Shown: positions 27,390 through 36,087 of the stretch, piece after piece | Layout: each line of letters opens with the position of its first letter | How positions within the stretch are numbered: position 1 is the first letter of the stretch | NCBI GenBank assembly: GCA_963775445.1 | Contig: CAVZIT010000004.1 | Coordinates: 1,922,001 to 1,986,000, forward strand | DNA: 64,000 bases | DNA from: Dokdonella_A sp963775445 | GTDB taxonomy: Bacteria > Pseudomonadota > Gammaproteobacteria > Xanthomonadales > Rhodanobacteraceae | Reading direction: 5' to 3' | Program-made: the position numbers and the translations under genes | The notes under the pieces: generated by a model | Told to the model about the DNA's origin: nothing | What the model saw: the letters and a program-made list of their open reading frames with translations, nothing else | Databases searched by the model: none

Positions 27390-27597
27390 TCTGCCCTTGC
27401 GTTACTCATCAGCGGATTCGAGCCGAGTCTAGCAGGCCCATGATCGCAGTAATCCAGTGGTCTATTGGTTAAGCGAGTTGTACCGCGACACGGGATACGC
27501 CGGTCTATCGCTGCACGCGAATGGCAGTGGAACCGGAAGCACGTACCGGCCTGACCGCAGAGGGATTCGCGCCAGACCCGATGCGCGCGCCAATCGC

Positions 27598-28104
27598 CTA
27601 GGCCGCTGCACCTGGAACGAATTTGAGTGCGAGGCCGTTCATGCAATAACGCAATCCCGTTGGCGGTGGGCCATCGTCGAACACATGACCGAGATGACCG
27701 CCGCAGCGACGACAATGCACTTCGGTTCGTGTCATGAACAAGCTGCTGTCCGTGCTCGTCTCAACCGCGTTCGGCAGCGGCTTCCAGAAGCTCGGCCATC
27801 CGGTTCCGGAATCGAATTTGGTCTTGGAAGAGTAAAGCGGCAAGTCGCAACCCGCGCACTCGTAGGTGCCCGCGCGGGTCTCGTGATCGAGCGGGCTGCT
27901 GAATGCGGGCTCGGTGCCGTGCTGTCTGAGTATGCCGAACTGGCGCGGCGTGAGGCGCTTGCGCCATTCGTCCTCGGTCAGATCGACTTCGAATTTCCCG
28001 TGTCCCGTGGCTTGTGCGTCGGCGGCGGTGCTCTTGCTGCGACAACCCACCGCGGCCAGCGCCAGCGCACCCACGCTGGTGATCAGAAATTGACGACGCT
28101 GCAT
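27598..28104 (-). CDS. msrB: Exported methionine-R-sulfoxide reductase, zinc type
   Basis: 168 residues. The N-terminus QRRQFLITSVGALALAAVGC is a Tat- or lipoprotein-like signal, so the enzyme acts outside the cytoplasm. It reduces the R form of oxidised methionine. The zinc site is complete (Cys83-x2-Cys86 in ECAGC, Cys131-x2-Cys134 in CRRC). The catalytic residue is Cys154 in LRYCMNGLALKF. The usual resolving position holds Thr101 (SGTGWPSF), so another thiol or thioredoxin-like partner must complete the cycle. It follows the msrA gene by 43 bases, an operon. Confidence 0.94.
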   Translation of the reverse strand: MQRRQFLITSVGALALAAVGCRSKSTAADAQATGHGKFEVDLTEDEWRKRLTPRQFGILRQHGTEPAFSSPLDHETRAGTYECAGCDLPLYSSKTKFDSGTGWPSFWKPLPNAVETSTDSSLFMTRTEVHCRRCGGHLGHVFDDGPPPTGLRYCMNGLALKFVPGAAA

Positions 28105-28147
28105 GTATCTGCTCCTGCCCGGTCAAGCGATTCGGATATCTTGCGAC

Positions 28148-28783
28148 TCAGTGCTTCGGCGCCTCGCCCCATATCTGTTCGAGCCGCTGGTCGCGCCCGC
28201 AATTCCAGCGGTAAAACTTGTAGCGCACCGGATTCTTGCGGAAGTACTCCTGGTGGTATTCCTCTGCCGCATAAAACGGGCCGGCCGGCACAATCTGCGT
28301 GTACAGGGTCTTGCCCGCAAATTGCGAAAGTTTCTCTATCGCCGCCTTGGACGCTTCCGCCTTCTGTTTCTGCTCGGGCGAGTGGTAGAAGATGGCCGTG
28401 CGGTATTGATTGCCACTGTCGCAGAACTGCCGATCCTGCTCGGTCGGATCGACGTTGTGCCAATAGATGTGCAGCAACTGCGCGTAATCGACGATGCGCG
28501 GATCGAACACGACTTCAACCGACTCGGCGTGGCCGGTGGTGCCGGACGAGACTTCTTCGTAGGTCGGATCGATCTTGTCCCCTCCGGTATAACCCGCGGT
28601 GACCTTCTCCACGCCGGGAAGATTGATGAATGGCGGCTCCATGCACCAGAAGCAACCGCCTGCGAATGTGGCGCGTTCGAGTCCCGCCTTCGGCGCCGGC
28701 GTCGGGGCCGCGTGCAATGATTGAATCGCACCGAACGCAAGAAGGAGGACAAGTGTTGAAGCGATGATTCGGCCAGCGCGCAT
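28148..28783 (-). CDS. msrA: Exported methionine-S-sulfoxide reductase
   Basis: 211 residues from the ATG at 28783 with AAGGAG six bases upstream; the open frame continues to 29014 but overlaps the DUF1249 gene. A signal peptide (IIASTLVLLLAFGAIQSLHA) sends it to the periplasm. The catalytic motif is GGCFWC with Cys44. Other family marks are VTAGYTGG, YEEVSSGTTGHAE, PTEQDRQFCDSGNQYRTAIF and EYHQEYF. Candidate recycling cysteines are in RQFCDSG and RWNCGRD. It reduces the S form of methionine sulfoxide and together with the next gene covers both forms. Confidence 0.94.
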   Translation of the reverse strand: MRAGRIIASTLVLLLAFGAIQSLHAAPTPAPKAGLERATFAGGCFWCMEPPFINLPGVEKVTAGYTGGDKIDPTYEEVSSGTTGHAESVEVVFDPRIVDYAQLLHIYWHNVDPTEQDRQFCDSGNQYRTAIFYHSPEQKQKAEASKAAIEKLSQFAGKTLYTQIVPAGPFYAAEEYHQEYFRKNPVRYKFYRWNCGRDQRLEQIWGEAPKH

Positions 28784-28839
28784 GGATGCTCCTTGCGAAT
28801 ACGTAATGCTGAGGAGACCGGATTTACCGCAACTGGCTT

Positions 28840-29316
28840 TCAATGGTTGCAGGACCCGGCGAGCGGCTCGAGCGTACCGATCGAATGCGCCTGCTCGGCG
28901 AGATACTCGAGCCAGCGATTCAGAAAGGTGCTCATGTGCAGGCGCTGCTGGAACACCGTGCGCGCCGGCAGGATCGGACCGAGCACGCGCGCAAGGCGGC
29001 GATCCGAATGGCAATGCAGGACTTCGGCCATGTGCGCGTCCTGATACATGCGCAAGTGAGCCGACGGTGCGGCAACGCCGGTTTCGCTGTCGATGAAGCA
29101 GTAGCTCAGCCGAAGATCGAGCGTGTAGCGATGGCGCTCGATCAGGTCGAGGCGCACGTCGAGTCCGTCATCCACCGAGGAAAGGTAACTGTTACCCTCC
29201 AGGCGATGCGGCGCGAACAAGCGCACCAGACGATGGTAGTTCTCCGCATACAAGCCCATGAGGTAGCCAAAGCGGCTGGGCAGGAGCTCTTGCGGGCGGT
29301 CGAGTACGGCTGACAT
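28840..29316 (-). CDS. DUF1249 family protein (YqiB-like)
   Basis: 158 residues from the ATG at 29316. The family is conserved in gammaproteobacteria and has no established function. Recognisable parts are LMGLYAENYHRLVRLFAP, LDLIERHRYTLDLRLSYCF, PSAHLRMYQDAHMAEVLHCH and a C-terminal FLNRWLEYLAEQ. Cytoplasmic, without membrane segments. It is on the same strand as the PEP-synthase regulator and starts 96 bases after that gene's stop. Confidence 0.88.
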   Translation of the reverse strand: MSAVLDRPQELLPSRFGYLMGLYAENYHRLVRLFAPHRLEGNSYLSSVDDGLDVRLDLIERHRYTLDLRLSYCFIDSETGVAAPSAHLRMYQDAHMAEVLHCHSDRRLARVLGPILPARTVFQQRLHMSTFLNRWLEYLAEQAHSIGTLEPLAGSCNH

Positions 29317-29412
29317 GAATCGATCATAGCATCCGCATTGCACGCGACGCGCGCCTTGAAACTGTCGTAATTCGGCCCCAGCGCTGCACCGCCATCGAAC
29401 CTGACATTCCAC

Positions 29413-30228
29413 TCAGAACATGTGCCGTTCAATGCCGAGCTGCGCCAGAATCTTGCTCGCGATTTCCTCGATCGAGGTATGCGTTGTGTTCTGCACAGGC
29501 AGGTTCTCGCGCCGGAACAATTTGTCGGCCTGTGCCAGCTCCCAGCGGCATTGATCGAGCTTCGCGTAGGGGCTGCCCGGTCGCCGCGCCTCGCGCACCT
29601 GTGCAAGCCGCTGCGCGTCAATGCTGAGCCCATACAACTTGTCGCAATGAGGCGCGAGGCGTTTTGGCAATTCGAGTTTTTCCAGATCTTCTTCGGTCAG
29701 CGGATAGTTGGCCGCGCGAATCCCGTAATGCAGCGCCATGTAAAGGCAAGTGGGGGTTTTGCCCACGCGCGAGACTCCGACGAGCACGACTTCGGCATCG
29801 TCGTAATGCACGTCGATGCCGTCGTCATGCGCGAGCGCATAATTGGTCGCATTGATGCGTGATTCGTACGCTGCGAAATCCGTCATTCCGTGCGCCTTGC
29901 CGACGCGCGACAGGCGCTTGGTGCCGAGTTCGGCTTCGAGCGGATCGATGAACGGCGCGAAGACGTCGAGCATCAGCGCGCCGCTCGCCGCGACAAAATC
30001 GCTCAGCCGCTTGTCCATGATGGTATTGACCACGATCGGCCGCATGCCGCTCTGATCGAACGCCGCCTTGATGCGCAGCGCAGCGACTTGCGCTTTTTGC
30101 TCGTCATCGACGAACGGCAGTCGATAGGTATCGAAGTCGACGTTTTCGAACTGCGTCAATACGCTGTGCCCGATGGTTTCGGCGGTGATCCCGGTTCCAT
30201 CGGAGACGTAGAAGACTATGCGGCGCAT
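29413..30228 (-). CDS. ppsR: PEP synthase regulatory protein (bifunctional kinase/pyrophosphorylase)
   Basis: 271 residues. It phosphorylates PEP synthase on a threonine using ADP to switch it off, and removes the phosphate with inorganic phosphate to switch it on. The start RIVFYVSDGTGITAETIGHS is diagnostic of this family. The nucleotide-binding loop is GVSRVGKTPTCLYMA (residues ~150-165). The target, ppsA, is divergent about 1.1 kb away, with one secreted-protein gene between. This pairing supports the name over its close relative for pyruvate phosphate dikinase. Confidence 0.95.
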   Translation of the reverse strand: MRRIVFYVSDGTGITAETIGHSVLTQFENVDFDTYRLPFVDDEQKAQVAALRIKAAFDQSGMRPIVVNTIMDKRLSDFVAASGALMLDVFAPFIDPLEAELGTKRLSRVGKAHGMTDFAAYESRINATNYALAHDDGIDVHYDDAEVVLVGVSRVGKTPTCLYMALHYGIRAANYPLTEEDLEKLELPKRLAPHCDKLYGLSIDAQRLAQVREARRPGSPYAKLDQCRWELAQADKLFRRENLPVQNTTHTSIEEIASKILAQLGIERHMF

Positions 30229-30253
30229 GCGACAGGATATCGCGACGCAGCGG

Positions 30254-30299
30254 CAAAAACCCGAAAAGGGCCGCTGCCGGATCGAATCCGGGCGGCCCC
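30254..30299 (-). terminator. Rho-independent terminator after the secreted motif protein
   Basis: On the minus strand GGGCCGC pairs with GCGGCCC, with an inner CCGGAT/ATCCGG stem. TTTT and then a second T-run (TTTTT) follow. It lies about 40 bases after the stop of the 30337-31098 gene and just before ppsR. Confidence 0.75.
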
Positions 30300-30336
30300 A
30301 TTTCAGTGGCGTTGCGGTGACGGGTCTGCAACCCGA

Positions 30337-31098
30337 TCAGGGGGCCGCCGCCGCAGGCATCAGCGTCAAGTTGTCGATCATCAAACGGGGCGCCGAAGGC
30401 TGACCGTCGTAAGTCGCGTACATCTTGAGGCTGTCGAACTCCACTCCGGAAATCTGGAACGTTGCCGTGGTGGGGTCGTCGCGGCCGCCACCATCGGCGA
30501 TGGTCAGGCTGTCGCTCCCAACCACGTTGCCGTTCCGATAGGCATCCAGGTGGAACTCGATGCCACCCCACGGGCCGTTTTCGTAATACGCCAGATCGAC
30601 GGAAACGGCCATGGCAGGCTGGTCGAGGTCCATGCTCGCGCGCACGAATGCGCCGATCGACAGATCAGGGCCGGGAACGTAACTGGTGCCGAAGGTCAGT
30701 GTATTCGGCGAACTGCCGTAGTCCGGGAAGTCCAGGAAAAAATCGGTCGCATCCTCGATGATGAGCGAATCGCCAACGTCGGCTGCAGTGAACGTAGAGC
30801 CATCGGGGAATACCCCGCCGATGCCGTTCACCTCGTGGTAGAAGACCCCGTTGTATTGATAACTCGCGCCCAGATCGCCTTCGACAAGGTCGTCGTAATT
30901 GCTGATGACCGGCAGATCCTCAAAGCCATTGCCGAAAATCGTATCCTTCGTTCCCTCGCCACCGGGGGGCTGCCCGGTGATGCGGGCGACTTGGTTCAAG
31001 CCGACTCCTGGATCGGTGTGCCTGTGCGCCGCGAGGCACGGCACCAGCGCGCTGGCCAATACAAGGCACGCGGCGCTCAAGGTGATTCTCTTCAGCAT
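30337..31098 (-). CDS. Secreted protein of unknown function with N-terminal IFGNGFE motif
   Basis: 253 residues. A signal peptide (ITLSAACLVLASALVPCLA) is followed by a linker and the motif KDTIFGNGFEDLP (residues ~51-63). The remainder looks like a beta-sandwich: SLIIEDATDFFLDFPDYGSS, VSVDLAYYENGPWGGIEFHL, TATFQISGVEFDSLKMYATY and SAPRLMIDNLTLMPA. This fold resembles carbohydrate-binding or PEP-CTERM-type secreted domains, but I recognise no exact family. It has its own terminator and is divergent from ppsA. Confidence 0.78.
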   Translation of the reverse strand: MLKRITLSAACLVLASALVPCLAAHRHTDPGVGLNQVARITGQPPGGEGTKDTIFGNGFEDLPVISNYDDLVEGDLGASYQYNGVFYHEVNGIGGVFPDGSTFTAADVGDSLIIEDATDFFLDFPDYGSSPNTLTFGTSYVPGPDLSIGAFVRASMDLDQPAMAVSVDLAYYENGPWGGIEFHLDAYRNGNVVGSDSLTIADGGGRDDPTTATFQISGVEFDSLKMYATYDGQPSAPRLMIDNLTLMPAAAAP

Positions 31099-31326
31099 TG
31101 GATTTCCCTCTTTGAACCAGCGACAACGGTCTCACAGCGAGTCTAGCGGCGCCCCTGCTATTCGTCAGGCCCTTGTCGAAAGTGCCGCTTGCGTGGTACG
31201 CGCGAGCGCACTTCCGGGCGCCGACGGCACACTTCTGACTTGCCCGCGCGGTCTGGCTTGCCCGCACGCGCGCGAATCCCGAGAATGGGAAGTTCAAGGA
31301 CGTGCCGTCCGTCAAAGGAGATTGTC

Positions 31327-33741
31327 TTGAGCGAGCTGGTCCTGTGGCTGGACAAATTGGGCCTCTCCGATATCGACAAGGTGGGCGGCAAGAACGCCTC
31401 GCTGGGCGAAATGATCGGCCAGCTTGCCGATCTCGGCGTATCGGTACCGGGCGGCTTTGCGACCACGGCCGAAGCTTTCCGCGAACACCTGCACGACACC
31501 GGACTTGACGCGCGCATTCTTTCGCGCATGCAAGGTCTCGACGTCAACGACATCGACGCGCTCGCCGCAGCGGGCAAGGACATTCGCGGCTGGATCGCCG
31601 AAACCAAATTGCCGGACGATCTGGAAGCGGCAATCCGCGAAGCTTACGAAAAGCTCTGCCGCGACGTGCTGGGTGACTCTCCCGACCCGCGACGATCGCA
31701 AAAGCAGATAGCCGTGGCTGTGCGATCCTCGGCCACGGCCGAGGATCTTCCCGACGCGTCATTTGCGGGCCAGCAGGAGACCTTTCTCAACGTGGTCGGC
31801 ATCAGCGACGTGCTGCACACGGTCAAGGAAGTCTTTGCCTCGCTCTACAACGATCGCGCGATTGCGTATCGCGTGCATCATGGGTTCAAACACGAGGACG
31901 TTTTCCTTTCGGCTGGCGTGCAGCTCATGGTGCGCTCGGACGTCGGCGCATCGGGCGTGCTGTTCACACTCGACACCGAATCGGGTTTTCGCGACGTCGT
32001 GTTCGTCACCGGCAGCTACGGCCTCGGCGAACTGGTCGTGCAGGGCGCGGTGAATCCAGACGAGTTTTACGTCTTCAAGCCAACCTTCAATGCCGGCAAG
32101 TCCGCGGTGCTGCGTCGCAGTCTCGGTGCCAAGCAGCAGCGCATGATCTATTCCGAAAAAACCGGTGAACGCGTGCGGATCGAAGAAACGCCGGTCGAGT
32201 TGCGCAACCGCTTCTGCATCAGCGACTCGGAAGTCGAGGAGCTGGCGCGTCAGGCGCTCACGATCGAGAAGCATTACGGCCGACCCATGGATATCGAGTG
32301 GGCCAAGGATGGCGTGACCGGTCGCATCTACATCGTGCAGGCGCGCCCGGAAACAGTGAAGTCGCGAGGCCACGCAACGCAGCTCGAGCGCTTTCATCTC
32401 AACGAACGCGGCAAGGTCCTGGCCGAAGGTCGCTCGATCGGCCAGAAGATCGGTGCTGGCAGGGCGCGCGTGATCAAGTCGATTGAGGACATGAACCAGT
32501 TCGAGGCCGGCGACGTGCTGGTTGCGGACATGACCGACCCGGATTGGGAACCGATCATGAAACGCGCCGCCGCGATCGTCACGAACCGAGGTGGCCGCAC
32601 CTGCCATGCCGCCATCATCGCGCGCGAACTCGGCGTGCCGGCCGTCGTCGGCACGCGTGACGGACTCGAACGCATTCCGGACGGCGCCGAAGTCACGGTC
32701 TCCTGTGCCGAAGGCGATACCGGCCACATCTATGAGGGCAAGCTCGATTTCGACCGCGTCACCGCCGATCTCGGCGCGATGCCGGAGGCACCGCTCAAGA
32801 TCATGATGAACGTCGCGAATCCCGAGCGCGCATTCGACTTCGGCATGTTGCCGAATGCCGGCATTGGTCTCGCGCGACTCGAGATGATCATCGCAAGCCA
32901 TATCGGCGTGCACCCCAAGGCGCTGCTTGAATACGAAAAGCAGGATGCCGACGTCAAGGCGAAAATCGATCAGCGCATGGCCGGCTATGCCGACCCCGTG
33001 TCTTTCTATGTCGATCGGCTGGCCGAAGGTATTGCGACCATCGCAGCCTCGGTATTTCCGAAGCCCGTGATCGTGCGGTTGTCGGACTTCAAGTCGAACG
33101 AATATGCGAACCTGATCGGTGGCGAGAAGTATGAGCCGCACGAGGAAAACCCGATGATCGGCTTTCGCGGTGCGAGCCGCTATGTCGATGCGAGTTTCGC
33201 CGAAGCGTTCGCACTCGAGTGCCGCGCGGTGAAGAAAGTGCGCGAGGTGATGGGTCTTGACAACATCTGGGTGATGATTCCGTTCGTGCGCACGCTCGGC
33301 GAAGGCCGCAAGGTCGTCGAGGTGCTCAAGAAGAACGGCCTTGAACAGGGCGTCAGCAGCGGCGACGAGAAGGCGCTCAAGATCATCATGATGTGCGAAG
33401 TGCCATCGAATGCGCTCATGGCCGACGAATTCCTCGACATCTTCGACGGCTTCTCGATCGGCTCGAATGATCTGACGCAACTCACACTGGGCCTCGATCG
33501 CGATTCGAGCATAGTCGCGGACCTGTTCGATGAGCGCGATCCGGCCGTCAAGAAGCTGCTTGCAATGGCTATCAAGGCCGCCCGCGCAAGAGGGAAGTAC
33601 GTCGGCATTTGCGGCCAGGGGCCGAGCGACCATCCGGATCTGGCCGAATGGCTCATGGAGCAAGGCATCGAGTCGGTATCGCTCAACCCCGATACTGTCG
33701 TCGATACGTGGTTGCGCCTTGCAAAGAAAAAGGCATCCTGA
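31327..33741 (+). CDS. ppsA: Phosphoenolpyruvate synthase
   Basis: 804 residues, the normal PpsA length. It makes PEP from pyruvate and ATP, releasing AMP and phosphate, for gluconeogenesis. The N-terminal ATP-grasp part has DKVGGKNASLGEM, VAVRSSATAEDLPDASFAGQ and MDIEWAKDG. The phosphohistidine is His427 in GGRTCHAAIIARELGVPAVV. The C-terminal PEP/pyruvate domain has VRLSDFKSNEYANLIGG, FSIGSNDLTQLTLGLDRDS and ICGQGPSDHPDLAEWL. I place the start at a TTG (31327) with AAAGGAG six bases upstream. The frame is open to 31189 without family similarity. Activity should be controlled by the ppsR product. Confidence 0.96.
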   Translation: MSELVLWLDKLGLSDIDKVGGKNASLGEMIGQLADLGVSVPGGFATTAEAFREHLHDTGLDARILSRMQGLDVNDIDALAAAGKDIRGWIAETKLPDDLEAAIREAYEKLCRDVLGDSPDPRRSQKQIAVAVRSSATAEDLPDASFAGQQETFLNVVGISDVLHTVKEVFASLYNDRAIAYRVHHGFKHEDVFLSAGVQLMVRSDVGASGVLFTLDTESGFRDVVFVTGSYGLGELVVQGAVNPDEFYVFKPTFNAGKSAVLRRSLGAKQQRMIYSEKTGERVRIEETPVELRNRFCISDSEVEELARQALTIEKHYGRPMDIEWAKDGVTGRIYIVQARPETVKSRGHATQLERFHLNERGKVLAEGRSIGQKIGAGRARVIKSIEDMNQFEAGDVLVADMTDPDWEPIMKRAAAIVTNRGGRTCHAAIIARELGVPAVVGTRDGLERIPDGAEVTVSCAEGDTGHIYEGKLDFDRVTADLGAMPEAPLKIMMNVANPERAFDFGMLPNAGIGLARLEMIIASHIGVHPKALLEYEKQDADVKAKIDQRMAGYADPVSFYVDRLAEGIATIAASVFPKPVIVRLSDFKSNEYANLIGGEKYEPHEENPMIGFRGASRYVDASFAEAFALECRAVKKVREVMGLDNIWVMIPFVRTLGEGRKVVEVLKKNGLEQGVSSGDEKALKIIMMCEVPSNALMADEFLDIFDGFSIGSNDLTQLTLGLDRDSSIVADLFDERDPAVKKLLAMAIKAARARGKYVGICGQGPSDHPDLAEWLMEQGIESVSLNPDTVVDTWLRLAKKKAS

Positions 33742-33819
33742 CGCGCCAGCCGGATTGCGCAAGAAACCCGCGCGGGTAGCGGAGCATCGGGGACGTTGAC
33801 ACGGCTCGCCCAGTGATGC

Positions 33820-34728
33820 TCACGCTGCGGATTTCACCAACAGGTGCTTGGCCAGCGCGCCTTGCAGATGACCGATGCCGCGCGCGAGATGTAGCGTCGT
33901 GAACAGCAGGATCACGCCGAGCAGGAATGCGAGCGGCACGAAGATCAGCGGCGGAAAGAACAGGCCGTCGTCGAAGCGGATGCCGCCGTTTATGACGCCA
34001 TAGTGTGCCAGGGTCTCCAGCACCGGTGCCGCGATGAGCCCCAGTGAGATCGCAATGCCGGATACCGCCGTCGTGAAGTACACGATCCCGAGCGGAAGCA
34101 TGAGGATCATGTAGAACAGCGTCGACCACGAGCGCGGATCGGTGAACATGTCCTTGATCCGTTCCTTGAGCGGTTTCGCCGTATCGGCATAACGCGGGCG
34201 CCTTGGCATGCGTTCGCCGAGCATGACCTCGATGATGCGGCCCTCGACCAGTGACAGCACGCGGACGGTTCCGAAGAAGAGAACCGGGAAGACGATGCCG
34301 AATATCAGGATCGAGAGGCCGATCGACAGCGAGATTCCGGTCACGGCCCAGGTGAAATAGAAGATTCCGGTGGCCAGCGACAACAGCATGTAGAACAACG
34401 CTGCGTATGCACGCGGGTCGGCAGCGACACCGAAGAAGCGGCCGGCCACACTGTTGTAGCGAGGCGGCGGCGGAGCTCGCAGCGCCTGTTCGACCTCGCG
34501 TTCCTTGTCGACATAGATCGCCGCGACTTCATCCGGCGCGCCGTAAGTCGTGACGATGTTCGCGAGTACATCGGCCTCGGGCTTGCCGGGATTTTCGGCG
34601 AGTTCGGAGCGCAGGTGATCCTCGGCATCGTAGAGCGCGTCCTGCACGAGCGCCCGATCCGCACCGCGCAACGCGACGCGCAACTGCTTGAGGTATTCCG
34701 GAATCGTTCGTGGCATCGGCGTCTTCAT
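33820..34728 (-). CDS. Sensor-domain membrane protein (DUF1700-like)
   Basis: 302 residues from the ATG at 34728 with GGAGGG six bases upstream. The N-terminal ~65 residues are a soluble helical part (TIPEYLKQLRVALRGADRAL, DALYDAEDHLRSEL). This is typical of DUF1700/HAAS domains, which often work with PadR regulators. Two repeated membrane modules follow: YAALFYMLLSLATGIFYFTW with ISLSIGLSILIFGIVFPVLF, and STLFYMILMLPLGIVYFTTA with IAISLGLIAAPVLETL. They match the putative sensor family. It overlaps the PadR stop by four bases (ATGA), so the two are one operon and probably one regulatory unit. Confidence 0.87.
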   Translation of the reverse strand: MKTPMPRTIPEYLKQLRVALRGADRALVQDALYDAEDHLRSELAENPGKPEADVLANIVTTYGAPDEVAAIYVDKEREVEQALRAPPPPRYNSVAGRFFGVAADPRAYAALFYMLLSLATGIFYFTWAVTGISLSIGLSILIFGIVFPVLFFGTVRVLSLVEGRIIEVMLGERMPRRPRYADTAKPLKERIKDMFTDPRSWSTLFYMILMLPLGIVYFTTAVSGIAISLGLIAAPVLETLAHYGVINGGIRFDDGLFFPPLIFVPLAFLLGVILLFTTLHLARGIGHLQGALAKHLLVKSAA

Positions 34729-35096
34729 GATCCCTCCAATACGGTATCGACAAAGTCGCGCGTGGCTGTCCACGCGTAGGTCCAGTCATCAAGGACGCGC
34801 CGGCCCAACGGCGTAATGCGGTAATAGCGGCGCGGCGGGCCCGAAACCGATGGCTCGACTTCGCTCGCAAGCAGGTTGGCACCATCGAGATTGCGCAGCA
34901 CGGGATAGAGCGCGCTTTGCTTGCCGCTCAACACTCCCTCGCCGGTCTCCTCAAGCTGCTTGGCGATCTGGTACCCGTACATGGGCGACTTGGCGCGTGC
35001 GAGAACCGCGAGCAACACGAGCGAAACGATCCCCGCGCTTAACTCCTTGTGGAACTTCCACAGGTGGCTTTCGGTATCGACCATCGACGCTGTCAT
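34725..35096 (-). CDS. PadR-family transcriptional regulator
   Basis: 123 residues (a second ATG at 35084 is also possible). A winged helix covers residues ~22-100: LVLLAVLARAKSPMYGYQIA, then LSGKQSALYPVLRNLDGANL and RRYYRITPLGRRVLDDW. PadR proteins are repressors released by stress or ligand. The promoter region at 35100-35150 contains TATAGT-like and GTATCAA elements on the minus strand. It is first in an operon with the sensor-domain gene. Confidence 0.9.
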   Translation of the reverse strand: MTASMVDTESHLWKFHKELSAGIVSLVLLAVLARAKSPMYGYQIAKQLEETGEGVLSGKQSALYPVLRNLDGANLLASEVEPSVSGPPRRYYRITPLGRRVLDDWTYAWTATRDFVDTVLEGS

Positions 35097-35681
35097 CGGG
35101 TTATTGATACGACGGTGTCCACTATAGTGTTGACTTGATACTAGCGCATGGGCTGGAAGTCATGCCCTGCCCTGTTGCGAAATCGTCAGTCGACCCCTTT
35201 GTCAAACGGAACTTCGCAAAAACCCTGCCGTCACTTCGGTCGGCCACCGGCACGGGCGTGATGGAGAGCCGGATTCCGGCGGTCTACAGCGCGAGCAAGC
35301 AATGCTTGCTCGAGAAAATCCAGACTGTGGAGCGCTCCCGCCAACAGGAACGGTGCCGACGCGATGTTGGCGTGGGCATGCCTCGCGGCATGCCGAAGGA
35401 TGGGGCGAATCCAGACGGCAAACGGCGGCTGGGTCAGGTCATTCGGAAAAACAGGGCGTCCGCCGGCCTTGAAGACCATGCCGCCAAGCGCGCAGGAAAA
35501 AGCACGGGTCCGGTAGTGGCAACGGGGCAAATGCGAGGCGGAGGGAATTGGACCGCCATTGTCGCAATAGGTTCAAAGGGCCATTCAGCCTGCGTATCTG
35601 GATTTCGGCGTAGCGTGCCGCCGCGCGAAACCTGCGGACATGTGTCCGGAAGCACGCGTAATCCAACCTGAGGAAACATCC
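35097..35681. other. Gene-free stretch with a small inverted repeat
   Basis: About 585 bases between the PadR gene and the Lys-rich exported peptide. A 178-codon ORF (35135-35671) crosses it but has no ribosome site, low-quality composition and no family. The only structure I see is a perfect hairpin at 35292-35312. Promoters for both flanking genes must lie here. Confidence 0.45.
35292..35312. repeat. Perfect 9-base inverted repeat
   Basis: CGAGCAAGC, then AAT, then GCTTGCTCG: nine paired bases around a three-base loop. There is no T-run on either strand, so it is not a normal terminator. Function unknown. Confidence 0.7.
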
Positions 35682-35891
35682 ATGCGTTCTCTGATTCTGT
35701 GCACACTCGTTGCCGGTGCGTTCGCGATGCCGGTATTCGCAGCGACCCATGCAAAGGCCGCGGCCAAAGCAGCGCCTACCACGACTGCGGCGACCACATC
35801 GAAGGCGACAAGCACTTCGACGATGGCCAGCAAGCATTCCAAGCATCACAAAAAGCACGCGAAGAAGACAAAGACTGCATCGGGGAAATAA
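35682..35891 (+). CDS. Small exported Lys/Thr/Ala-rich protein
   Basis: 69 residues. The signal peptide RSLILCTLVAGAFAMPVFAA is followed by a low-complexity stretch (THAKAAAKAAPTTTAATTSK) and a basic end (SKHSKHHKKHAKKTKTAS). The mature part is ~48 residues with no hydrophobic core, so it is probably disordered. The start has TGAGGA seven bases upstream. A strong terminator follows 16 bases after the stop, which shows the gene is a separate transcription unit. The function is unknown; a periplasmic polyanion- or envelope-binding peptide is plausible. Confidence 0.75.
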   Translation: MRSLILCTLVAGAFAMPVFAATHAKAAAKAAPTTTAATTSKATSTSTMASKHSKHHKKHAKKTKTASGK

Positions 35892-35907
35892 TGCCCGTGC
35901 AAAGCAG

Positions 35908-35938
35908 CCCCGGGCGCGAAAGCGCTCGGGGTTTTTTT
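35908..35938 (+). terminator. Rho-independent terminator after the Lys-rich peptide
   Basis: CCCCGGGCGC pairs with GCGCTCGGGG (one mismatch) around a GAAA loop, then seven T. Confidence 0.92.
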
Positions 35939-36087
35939 GTGTCAACTAGGCACAAGCAAGGCCCGCGCAGCGTCCGGCGAAAAATGGCTGGAGGCAACGA
36001 CCACGATACGCAGTAGCCTCGTCGGATTGAACGCCTTTCGCATTGCGGTCGCCCGCTCCCAAGGGGACGATCGGAGAGATTTTTCCC

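Noticed and set aside
25974..27443. 489-codon plus-strand ORF opposite AsmA
   Set aside because: Antisense shadow; AsmA signatures on the other strand are clear.
27430..27597. TGGTCTATTGGTTAAG segment resembling part of a tRNA D-arm
   Set aside because: No matching acceptor, anticodon or T-arm nearby.
31759..33762. 667-codon minus-strand ORF opposite ppsA
   Set aside because: Antisense shadow of a GC-rich gene; no signal, ribosome site or recognised domain.
35135..35671. 178-codon plus-strand ORF
   Set aside because: No ribosome site, mixed composition and no family; it spans the hairpin and the likely promoter region.
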